NCBI GenBank assembly: GCA_027669155.1
Contig: JAQEDR010000018.1
Location: 1-51,072 of the forward strand
Length of the DNA: 51,072 nt
DNA from: Peptoniphilaceae bacterium AM52-5BH
Lineage (GTDB): Bacteria > Bacillota > Clostridia > Tissierellales > Peptoniphilaceae
Direction: 5' to 3'
The notes under the pieces were generated by a model. That model made no database searches. It saw nothing but the letters and a program-made list of their open reading frames with translations, and was not told the origin of the DNA. How positions within the stretch are numbered: the stretch's first letter is position 1; every line of letters starts with the position of its first letter. Below are positions 18,055-25,422 of this stretch, one piece after another. Position numbers and translations under genes: made by a program.

Positions 18055-19131
18055 ATGAAAAATAAAAAATTATTAGCCGCTTTACTAATAGCATCAATAA
18101 GCTTAACAGCTTGTGTGAAAAATGGGGAAGACGCACAAACAGAAACTAATACAGATTCTAGCCAAGAACAAGCGAGCCAAGGAGAAAGCCTTGTAGATAA
18201 AGAGCACAGCATAAAAGATGAGCCAAGATACGGAAGCAAGATAAGAATTGGCTTTGATGGAGACCTTTGTATAGCAGGCCAAAATATAGCAGAAATTGAA
18301 GGCTACTACAAGGAAAAAGGCCTTGATGTAGAATTTGTAAATATAAAACAAGGTAAGGATGCTTTAGGAACTGGACAAATTGATGCCATGACAGGAGAGT
18401 TCGGAGGACTATTAGTTCCAGCGACTAAGGGACTTAACTATGTCTTTTCAACATCCAACCACTCAGGTTGTAAGTCACTTTATGTTTTAGATGAAAGTTC
18501 ATATAAAGAAACTAAAGACCTGGAAAATGAAGCTGTCGCTGTAACAAACGGTATAGGAAATAGTGGACATAACACACTCCTAAGATTTTTATCTCAAGAT
18601 GGAATAGATTCTAATAAGATTAATGTTAAACCTGTAGATGCTTCTGCAGTAATCCAATCTTTGGAAAGTGGAGAGATAAAAGGTGCTGTTCTTGATGACC
18701 AATTCGCTCAAGAATTCCTACAAGCTGGAAAAATCAGACCAATAAGATCTCTTACAACAGATGAAGACTTCAAAAACGAAGTATGCTGTGTAACAGCCTT
18801 TAACAGAGATTTCGTTGACCAAAACCCAATGATTGCTGAGCTTGTAGCAGAACAAATCGTAAGGGGAAGTCACTATGTAGCTGATAATCCAGAAGAGGCT
18901 CTTAAGAAACTTCAAGATAATAACTTAGCTGCAGGAGACCCTGAAGTTGCTACAGAGCTATTAAAAACTTATGATTACAGCCTAGATAACGAAGCAGGCC
19001 TTGAAACAATTAGAGCTTACTTTGATGACTACAAGAAATTAGGTCTAATCGATGATAGCAAGTCTACGGATGATTATATCAAAGAATACTGGAGACCACT
19101 CGGAAATGGAGAAGTCGAAGTAGTTGAATAA
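18055..19131 (+). CDS. NitT/TauT-type ABC transporter substrate-binding lipoprotein
   Basis: This 358-residue protein has a signal peptide with lipobox LTAC (Cys20), an acidic linker and then an SsuA/TauA/NMT1-like periplasmic-binding fold. The family pattern is clear in GFDGDLCIAGQNIAEIEG followed by YYKEKGLDVEFV. Unusual cysteines occur in DLCIA, NHSGCKSL and NEVCCVTAF, at conserved-looking positions near the expected binding cleft. The family binds sulfonates, taurine, nitrate, pyrimidine precursors and similar small molecules. Given the probable Cys-specific T-box, a sulfur-containing ligand is the best inference. The ribosome binding site AAAAGGGG precedes the ATG. Confidence 0.85.
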   Translation: MKNKKLLAALLIASISLTACVKNGEDAQTETNTDSSQEQASQGESLVDKEHSIKDEPRYGSKIRIGFDGDLCIAGQNIAEIEGYYKEKGLDVEFVNIKQGKDALGTGQIDAMTGEFGGLLVPATKGLNYVFSTSNHSGCKSLYVLDESSYKETKDLENEAVAVTNGIGNSGHNTLLRFLSQDGIDSNKINVKPVDASAVIQSLESGEIKGAVLDDQFAQEFLQAGKIRPIRSLTTDEDFKNEVCCVTAFNRDFVDQNPMIAELVAEQIVRGSHYVADNPEEALKKLQDNNLAAGDPEVATELLKTYDYSLDNEAGLETIRAYFDDYKKLGLIDDSKSTDDYIKEYWRPLGNGEVEVVE

Positions 19132-19143
19132 TAAGGAGATTTC

Positions 19144-20172
19144 ATGCAAGATAGCAAATTTCTTAATGAAAATTTAAAAGAAAAGCTAACTGCAAAAGAC
19201 TTGGAAAAACTAGAAAATGGTGATGAAAAGCCTTCGATAATTAGGCTTTTCATTCCTCTAGTCTTTGCAACCTTAGCTATTCTAGAATTTATATATGTTA
19301 AAAATTATGATCCAGGTATTGAAATTACAAAACTATATCCAACTTTTTTAATGATTTTAGGAGGAATTTATTTAATTTCCCTTCTATTATCATTAAAGAT
19401 TGAAAAGATTAGGGATACCTTGAATAAATATTGGCCCTTATATACGGCAATTTTCGTGATATTTATAGTATTTGACTTGTTGACATTGAAGTTTAATATA
19501 TTACAATTGCCATATTTCCCATGGTTAGATAAGGTATTTAATTCAATGGCAGCTGATAGGTCCTATCTTTTAGAATCAGTAATATCATCCCTTAAACTCT
19601 TATTTACTGGATATATTATAGGCGGACTTTTGGGAATAATTACAGGAATTCTTGCAGGTTACTTCGAGAAGGTAAACTACTGGATCGACCCAATCCTAAA
19701 ACTTCTTGGACCAATTCCTACAACAACTTGGCTTCCACTAGTTATGGTTCTTGCCATAAATTTATTCCAAGGAGCTGTATTCATCATAGCCTTGGGAGTT
19801 TGGTTTCAAGTTTCTCTTGCGACTATTACAGGAATTAGAAATGTAGATCCTTCATTTTATGAAGCAGCAAGGACCCTAGGAGCGACTAACAAGGACATGG
19901 TAAGAAGAATAGCAATACCATCTGCGATGCCAAATATCTTCCAGGGCCTCGTATCTGCGATGAGTGCAGCTTGTAACGCCCTTATCGTTGCGGAGATGAT
20001 GGGAGTTGAGTCAGGACTTGGTTGGTATATAACTTGGAAGAGCTCTTGGGCAGATTACACTGCTATGTATGGGGCTATAATCCTTCTTGCAGTAACTTTC
20101 GTTGTAGTTAATATATTAATCAAAAAACTAAGCGATAGGGTACTCGTTTGGAAAAGTGAGGGGGCGATATAA
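19144..20172 (+). CDS. ABC transporter permease, SsuC/TauC-like
   Basis: This 342-residue integral membrane protein has three extra N-terminal hydrophobic segments (about residues 30-120) and then the usual BPD-type permease domain. The EAA loop that contacts the ATPase reads YEAARTLGATNKDMVRRIAIP (about residues 238-258). The region IPTTTWLPLVMV is also typical of the NitT/TauT group. The extra N-terminal segments are longer than in SsuC (about 260 residues). It sits between the receptor and the ATPase and overlaps the latter by one base (TAATG), so all three form one transporter. Confidence 0.9.
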   Translation: MQDSKFLNENLKEKLTAKDLEKLENGDEKPSIIRLFIPLVFATLAILEFIYVKNYDPGIEITKLYPTFLMILGGIYLISLLLSLKIEKIRDTLNKYWPLYTAIFVIFIVFDLLTLKFNILQLPYFPWLDKVFNSMAADRSYLLESVISSLKLLFTGYIIGGLLGIITGILAGYFEKVNYWIDPILKLLGPIPTTTWLPLVMVLAINLFQGAVFIIALGVWFQVSLATITGIRNVDPSFYEAARTLGATNKDMVRRIAIPSAMPNIFQGLVSAMSAACNALIVAEMMGVESGLGWYITWKSSWADYTAMYGAIILLAVTFVVVNILIKKLSDRVLVWKSEGAI

Positions 20173-20915
20173 TGACAGAATTAGTATTTGATAATGTAGG
20201 TAAGTTATTTACAAGAGCTGACAAAAACGGCCTAACACACGCTATATCTGATGTAAGCTTTGAGGCGAAAGAGAAAGAATTTATATCAATAGTTGGCCCT
20301 TCTGGCTGTGGGAAAAGTACAATGCTTAGACTTATTGCAGGCCTCATAGGTCCAAGCTTTGGCGAGATTAGTCTAGATGGAGAAAAAATCACAGAGCCAA
20401 AGAGCAATAGGGGAATGGTCTTTCAAAAACCAACCCTCTTTCCTTGGCTAACAGTTAAGGAAAATGTATCATTCTCAACTGACCTTAAAAATAAAACTAA
20501 TGATAAAGAGGTTGATAAGCTTATAAGAAAGGTAGGACTAGAAGAGTTTAAGGACGTCTATCCATCAGCTCTTTCAGGAGGAATGGCCCAAAGAGTCTCT
20601 CTTATAAGAACTCTAATCAACAAACCAGAGGTAATGCTTTTGGATGAGCCATTAGGAGCTCTCGATGCCTTCACAAGGATGAACATGCAAGATCTAATCC
20701 TTGACTTATGGCAAGAGGAAGAAAACTTAAACATAATGGTAACTCACGATGTAGACGAAGCAATCTATATGTCAACTAAAGTCCTAGTAATTCAAGCAAA
20801 TCCAGGTAGGATTAAAAAAATTGTTGACATTGACCTCCCTTATCCAAGATCAAGGACAAGTAAGGAATTTACCGCTTATAGAAATGAAATACTGGAAGAA
20901 TTAAATATAGATTAA
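20172..20915 (+). CDS. ABC transporter ATP-binding protein, SsuB/TauB-like
   Basis: This 247-residue ATPase has Walker A GPSGCGKST (about residue 42), the Q-loop VFQKPTLFPWL, signature LSGGMAQRVSL, Walker B MLLDEPLGALD and switch His in VTHDVDEA. These are the standard features of nitrate/sulfonate/taurine importers. It is the last gene of the T-box operon and is followed within 10 bp by a terminator, which separates it from the cytochrome gene. Confidence 0.92.
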   Translation: MTELVFDNVGKLFTRADKNGLTHAISDVSFEAKEKEFISIVGPSGCGKSTMLRLIAGLIGPSFGEISLDGEKITEPKSNRGMVFQKPTLFPWLTVKENVSFSTDLKNKTNDKEVDKLIRKVGLEEFKDVYPSALSGGMAQRVSLIRTLINKPEVMLLDEPLGALDAFTRMNMQDLILDLWQEEENLNIMVTHDVDEAIYMSTKVLVIQANPGRIKKIVDIDLPYPRSRTSKEFTAYRNEILEELNID

Positions 20916-20922
20916 AAATAGA

Positions 20923-20950
20923 CTCTCAGAATATTTTCTGGGAGTTTTCT
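20923..20950 (+). terminator. terminator of the T-box operon
   Basis: CTCTCAGAA (20923-20931) pairs with TTCTGGGAG (20936-20944) with one G-U pair, followed by TTTTCT. Confidence 0.8.
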
Positions 20951-20977
20951 AATGTATAAAAACAATTTGATAAATCG

Positions 20978-21006
20978 TTTACAAATATTTATATATATTA
21001 TATAAT
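20978..21006 (+). promoter_or_regulatory. promoter of nrfA
   Basis: TTTACA (20978-20983), a 17-bp spacer and TATAAT (21001-21006) make a strong promoter. Transcription from it would begin near 21012-21014, which decides the nrfA start: the earlier in-frame ATG at 21005 lies inside the -10 box. Confidence 0.8.
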
Positions 21007-21037
21007 GATAGTAGAAAATAAGAAAAAAGCAGGTCCT

Positions 21038-22243
21038 ATGAAAAAGAGAATATTAAGCCTTCTATCTGCTATTACATTTGTATTTTTACTTTCATCATGC
21101 TCTAATGATAGTGAGATCAAGACTGCAGATGATTGGAAGGAAAAGTATCCAGATGTTTACGCTACATACCAAGCAAATGCCGATATGAGTGAAACCAAAT
21201 TCGGTGGTTCAGTCCAAGTAGACTATCTAGAAGAATATCCTGACCTTAAGGAATTCTATGATGGTTATGGCTTTAGCAAGCAATACGACAGGGCAAGAGG
21301 ACATACATATGCTCTAGAAGATATACTTAATACCAAAAGGCCAAAGGCTGGTGCAAGCTGCTTATCTTGTAAAAGTGCTGACTTTATCGTAGCCCTAGAA
21401 AAGGGTGGAGTAGATGTAAATTCTATGGACTTTGATGAATTCGTAGAGAAAAATCCAGATATGTCGACCATATCTTGTTATGATTGTCATATGAATGATG
21501 TGCCAAGCCTACAAATTACAAGAAGCCATACCCAAAAGGCAATAGAGAAGGGAGAAATCCTATCTAATGCTGATCTTGAAACTTTAGCTTGTGCACAATG
21601 CCACGTTGAATACTACCAAGATCCTGAAACAAAAGAAGTTATAATGCCTACTAAATACGGTCTAGAAACAGACGATATGTTAAAGTATTATGACGAGAAG
21701 GAATTTAAGGATTGGGAACATCCTCAAACCAAAGCACCTATGCTTAAGGCTCAACACCCAGAGTTTGAGACCTTCCACGGATCAGTTCACCAACAAGCAG
21801 GACTTACTTGTATAGACTGCCATATGCCAGAAGTTGAAGGTGAAGATGGCAAGATGGTTAAGTCCCATCATTGGACAAGTCCACTCAAAAACAAAGAGAC
21901 TCTAGAAAATACCTGTCTATCATGCCACGCTGGTAAGACTTCAGATGAGCTAATATCTTGGGTTGAAGAGGTCCAAGGCGAGGTTTACGATAGGACAAAT
22001 GAAGTTAGTGACAAACTAAAAGTATTTATAGATGAACTAGCCCTTCATATCGAAAAAGGCGACTTATCTGACGAAGATAAGGCGAAGCTTCAAGATATCC
22101 ATAGAAAAGCACAGTTTAAATGGGATTTTGTCTTTGTAGAAAACGGTGAAGGATTCCATAACTCAACAAGTGCTCACAAGAACTTGGATGAGGCTGAGGC
22201 TCTAATCGATGAAGGTATGGAAATTTTAAATAAGTACAAATAA
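21038..22243 (+). CDS. nrfA: pentahaem cytochrome c nitrite reductase (NrfA-type) lipoprotein
   Basis: This 401-residue protein has five haem c sites: CLSCK (Cys108-Lys112, the special Lys-ligated catalytic haem of NrfA), CYDCH (147), CAQCH (185), CIDCH (258) and CLSCH (293). Active-site residues of NrfA are recognisable in RGHTY (Arg), CHVEYY (Tyr) and HPEFETFHGS (His). NrfA reduces nitrite to ammonium with six electrons, and also hydroxylamine and sulfite in vitro. The N-terminus is a signal peptide with lipobox LSSC, so the enzyme should be tethered outside the membrane. No NrfH quinol oxidase gene is adjacent. It is shorter than the E. coli enzyme (478 residues). The start at 21038 was chosen from the promoter position and signal peptide. 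Confidence 0.92.
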   Translation: MKKRILSLLSAITFVFLLSSCSNDSEIKTADDWKEKYPDVYATYQANADMSETKFGGSVQVDYLEEYPDLKEFYDGYGFSKQYDRARGHTYALEDILNTKRPKAGASCLSCKSADFIVALEKGGVDVNSMDFDEFVEKNPDMSTISCYDCHMNDVPSLQITRSHTQKAIEKGEILSNADLETLACAQCHVEYYQDPETKEVIMPTKYGLETDDMLKYYDEKEFKDWEHPQTKAPMLKAQHPEFETFHGSVHQQAGLTCIDCHMPEVEGEDGKMVKSHHWTSPLKNKETLENTCLSCHAGKTSDELISWVEEVQGEVYDRTNEVSDKLKVFIDELALHIEKGDLSDEDKAKLQDIHRKAQFKWDFVFVENGEGFHNSTSAHKNLDEAEALIDEGMEILNKYK

Positions 22244-22249
22244 AATATG

Positions 22250-22289
22250 AGGACTCAGGGAGAAAACTCCTTATGAGTCCTTTTGTTTT
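22250..22289 (+). terminator. terminator or attenuator between nrfA and resB
   Basis: AGGACTCA (22250-22257) pairs with TGAGTCCT (22274-22281), with a further GGGAG/CTCC pairing inside, followed by TTTTGTTTT. The resB ribosome binding site AAGGAG starts directly after it and no new promoter is evident. Partial read-through would therefore set the ratio of cytochrome to maturation proteins. Confidence 0.8.
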
Positions 22290-22301
22290 AAAAGGAGATT
22301 T

Positions 22302-23591
22302 ATGAAAAATGATAATATAATAAAGAGAATATTTAAGTCTTTTCATACTATGAAATTTGGAATAATACTTTTGATCGTAATAGCCCTAGTCTCACTAATA
22401 GGAACTGTTATACCTCAAGGAAATGACCCGAGTTTCTATAGACAAGGCTATTCTCCCCTTATGGCTGAAGTAATCCTAGCCTTTAACTTTGACAATTTAT
22501 TCTTTTCTAAATGGTATATATTTCTCACAGGACTTTTACTAATCAACCTATTTTTATGTTCAATCAATAGTGCAAGACCAATAATAAAGTCATCCTTCAC
22601 AGATCCTGATATTAGTAAGAAAATTAAGAACGTGGATAAATTTACTGAAATCAAGAAAGAAAGCGATGATGAGAAATTATTTAAGGACTTGGGATTTGGA
22701 TCATATAAGGAAGAAGAAATTGATGGAAAGAAAATTCGCTACAAGTTCTCCAACAAAATCGGTCATTTGGGATCTTGGCTTACCCACCTATCAATAATTA
22801 TAATAATACTTGCCTTTGGCTGCGGTAGATATCTAGGCTTTGACGAATATATCTATGGAGTGCCTGGAGAGACCTTAGAGCTTGAGAATTCTGATTATCA
22901 GATTAAAATTGATAATTATAATGTTTTATTTAGAGAAGATTTTACGGTAGAGCAATATATAACAGATATGTCCATACTTGATAAGGAAGGAAAAAGTGTA
23001 AAAGAAGGAACTTCCATGGTTAATCATCCTCTAAGATTTGATAAATTTAGCGTCTACCAAAACTCAACAGGCTGGGCTGTGGATGCACTTTTGTTTAAGG
23101 ATAAGAAATCTTACAAGGAGAAAATCCTCTATAACTCTGAAGTATTTGTGGAAGACGATAAGAAAATCGCCCTTCAATTAGTAGACTTCTATCCAGATTT
23201 CGATTCTACTAACCCTACTAAGCCAAAGACAAGCTCTCCCTTTTTGAAACATCCAGTAGCCCTCTACGCCTTATTCTATGATGGGGAAAGAGTCGATATG
23301 GGACTAAACCATGTAGGAGATCCGATTGAATGGGAAGAGTAAACCTTTGTTCTGGAAAATCCTAGAATGTTTACCCTACTTCAAGTAGCAGATGACCCGG
23401 GAACGCCCTTTGCCCTTGTAGGTGGGATAATCCTACTTATTGGTTTATTCCTAGCCTTTTATATGAATCCTAAGGAAATGATTATAATAGAGGAAGGTCA
23501 TAGGAAGAGTTTGTTTGTCAATCAAGCAAAGAATGATAAGATCTTTGAAAGCAAAATAGAAAAAACACTAGAAGAATTGGAGATAAGATGA
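22302..23591 (+). pseudogene. resB: cytochrome c biogenesis protein ResB/Ccs1 with in-frame UAA
   Basis: The reading frame 22302-23591 encodes a ResB/Ccs1 protein of 429 codons, but codon 347 (23340-23342) is TAA. The first part (346 residues) has the early membrane segments (IPQGNDPSFYRQGYSP motif, third segment near HLGSWLTHLSIIIIILAFG) and most of the extracellular domain. The same frame continues after the stop as TFVLENPRMFTLLQVADDPG, then the last membrane segment and cytoplasmic tail (ATG at 23367). ResB works with ResC to export haem and attach it to apocytochromes such as NrfA. Either the gene is inactivated, the stop is read through, two pieces reassemble, or there is a sequencing error. 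A TAT or TAC codon would restore it. Confidence 0.85.
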
Positions 23592-24412
23592 TGGATTTGT
23601 TGAGATTAGAAAATATCTTGTTTTATATAGGACTATTTGGATACTTGGTATCCATGGTTTTATTCATAATATTATTTGTAAATAAAATTGAAAAGTTAGG
23701 AAAAATCGCTAAAAATGTGCTCTTTATAGCTTTTATCGCTCACACCCTAGCCCTCATTGTAAGGGGAGTTAATGCAGGCAGAATTCCGCTATCAAACCAA
23801 TATGAATTTGCTACAGCCTTTGCTTGGGGGATTGCGCTTTGCTATCTTGTATTCGAGAAGAAATTTAATCTCCTAGCTATGGGAACTTTCGTAAGTCCAA
23901 TCCTATTTTTGATAATAGGCTATGCAGCTATGAGAGATAAGTCAGTTAGACCACTAATGCCAGCCCTTGATAGTAAGTGGCTAGCAGTTCATGTTTCCCT
24001 TGCCATAATTTCTTACGGGGCTTTTGCTGTAGCTTGCGGTGTATCCGCAATGTATCTATTAAGAGATAAGTTTAGCAAGGATAGTTCACAAACTATGAAT
24101 CTTCCTGATAAGGAAGTTTTAGACCTGATTTCCTATAGGGTAACTGCCTTTGGTTTTATATTCCTCACCCTAGTTATGATAACTGGATCAATCTGGGCTG
24201 AATCTGCTTGGGGAAGATACTGGGCTTGGGATCCAAAGGAAACTTGGTCTCTAGTGACTTGGATAATATATGCGATTTACCTTCACCTTCGAAAATCAAG
24301 AGGATGGAGTGGAAAAAGAGCGGCTATATTTTCAATTCTAGGATTTGTATCAGTAATATTTACCTACATCGGAGTAAACACTCTCCTACCATCCCTACAT
24401 TCATACGCATAA
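23588..24412 (+). CDS. resC: cytochrome c biogenesis protein ResC/CcsA
   Basis: This 274-residue polytopic protein of the CcmC/CcsA family handles haem in system II cytochrome c maturation. The WWD-type haem-binding motif is seen as SAWGRYWAWDPKETWSL (about residues 208-224), with conserved histidines in loops on both sides (AVHVSLAI and NTLLPSLHSYA at the end). About seven or eight hydrophobic segments are present. It overlaps the resB frame by 4 bp (ATGA). Its only visible client is NrfA. The frame is intact, unlike resB. Confidence 0.93.
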   Translation: MMDLLRLENILFYIGLFGYLVSMVLFIILFVNKIEKLGKIAKNVLFIAFIAHTLALIVRGVNAGRIPLSNQYEFATAFAWGIALCYLVFEKKFNLLAMGTFVSPILFLIIGYAAMRDKSVRPLMPALDSKWLAVHVSLAIISYGAFAVACGVSAMYLLRDKFSKDSSQTMNLPDKEVLDLISYRVTAFGFIFLTLVMITGSIWAESAWGRYWAWDPKETWSLVTWIIYAIYLHLRKSRGWSGKRAAIFSILGFVSVIFTYIGVNTLLPSLHSYA

Positions 24413-24414
24413 TT

Positions 24415-24435
24415 AGAGCCTTCGTGGCTCTTTTT
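24415..24435 (+). terminator. intrinsic terminator after resC
   Basis: AGAGCC (24415-24420), loop TTCGT, GGCTCT (24426-24431) and a T-run. Confidence 0.85.
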
Positions 24436-24522
24436 ATTTATCAATCAAAACTAGTATAATTGAGTAAAAAGAAAGATGGAGTAAAATACTTATAGCTTAA
24501 TTTATTAAGTGAAAGGAAATTT

Positions 24523-25422
24523 ATGGGTATTAATGAAAATTATAAAAAAGTAATTGAGCCTATTTTTATGGTGGCTTTGATAAGCATACTGATATTTTTA
24601 TCGAATGTATCCTTATTAATTCTTGCCACAGGACCAATTCTTTTGAGTATTTATATTTTTAAATACGGATACAAGGGTTTTTTATTAACTTTTGTGGGGA
24701 CTTTTATCCTAGGGCTCTTGTATATGGATATAAGAGATTTGATAGTACTGGTAGGCTTAATTTTTCTGATAAGTTTATGCTTTTATTTACCGATTAGATA
24801 TCAAAAAAACGACAAGCGACAGATTCTAACGGTTTTTATTCTTCTAACTCTTATCCTAACAGGATCCTTTAGTTACTCTCTTGTCAAAGAAGGATTAAGT
24901 CTTGATTATCTTGCAAATGAAATGAGGGAGATAATCGAAGGAAGTCTAGAATACGACATGCCGCTAGAATATATAAAGCTAAGTATAGGTCTCTATCCAA
25001 GCTTTTTTGCCTTCTTTTCTTTTATCTACTCACTAATTGGCATCAAACTTATTAGAAATTATGTAAGCATTAAGTTAGCCTTGGTAGATGACCTTAAGAA
25101 TGCTAATGAGCTTAGATTAGAGTATAAGGATATGTTAGGCTTTGTAGCCTTCGTTGGAATTTCCTATATGGTGGCTTTTATATTTAAGCTAGATATGAAC
25201 TATATTTACCTTAACCTTTTTGGCATATTCCTTGTTGTGATGGCCTTTAATGGCCTATCAACCTATGACTATATGATATCCAAATCATCTATTCCAGTAT
25301 CTAGAGGATTTCAGTGGTTTTTCATCATTATTTTATTAGAATTTTTGCTGATTTTTTTCGTGATTTTAGGATTTATTGATATAATACTAGATATAAGAAA
25401 GGAAAGGAGCTTAAATGAATAA
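24523..25422 (+). CDS. YybS-like DUF2232 membrane protein
   Basis: This 299-residue, very hydrophobic protein has about eight membrane segments. It matches the DUF2232/YybS pattern mainly by position directly ahead of gdpP-rplI-dnaB, as in Bacillus, and by its DUF2232-like topology with the SRGFQWFFIII segment near the C-terminus. The function of the family is not settled; some members are thought to be S-component-like or sporulation-linked membrane proteins. The ribosome binding site AAAGGAAA precedes the ATG, and the end overlaps gdpP by 8 bp. Confidence 0.75.
   Translation: MGINENYKKVIEPIFMVALISILIFLSNVSLLILATGPILLSIYIFKYGYKGFLLTFVGTFILGLLYMDIRDLIVLVGLIFLISLCFYLPIRYQKNDKRQILTVFILLTLILTGSFSYSLVKEGLSLDYLANEMREIIEGSLEYDMPLEYIKLSIGLYPSFFAFFSFIYSLIGIKLIRNYVSIKLALVDDLKNANELRLEYKDMLGFVAFVGISYMVAFIFKLDMNYIYLNLFGIFLVVMAFNGLSTYDYMISKSSIPVSRGFQWFFIIILLEFLLIFFVILGFIDIILDIRKERSLNE

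Noticed and set aside
21005..21037. Upstream ATG extending nrfA by 11 residues
   Set aside because: It lies in the -10 box of the promoter and would spoil the signal peptide.
23367..23591. Independent 74-residue membrane protein gene
   Set aside because: It is in the same frame as resB, matches the ResB C-terminus and has no convincing ribosome binding site of its own, so it is better read as the end of an interrupted resB.
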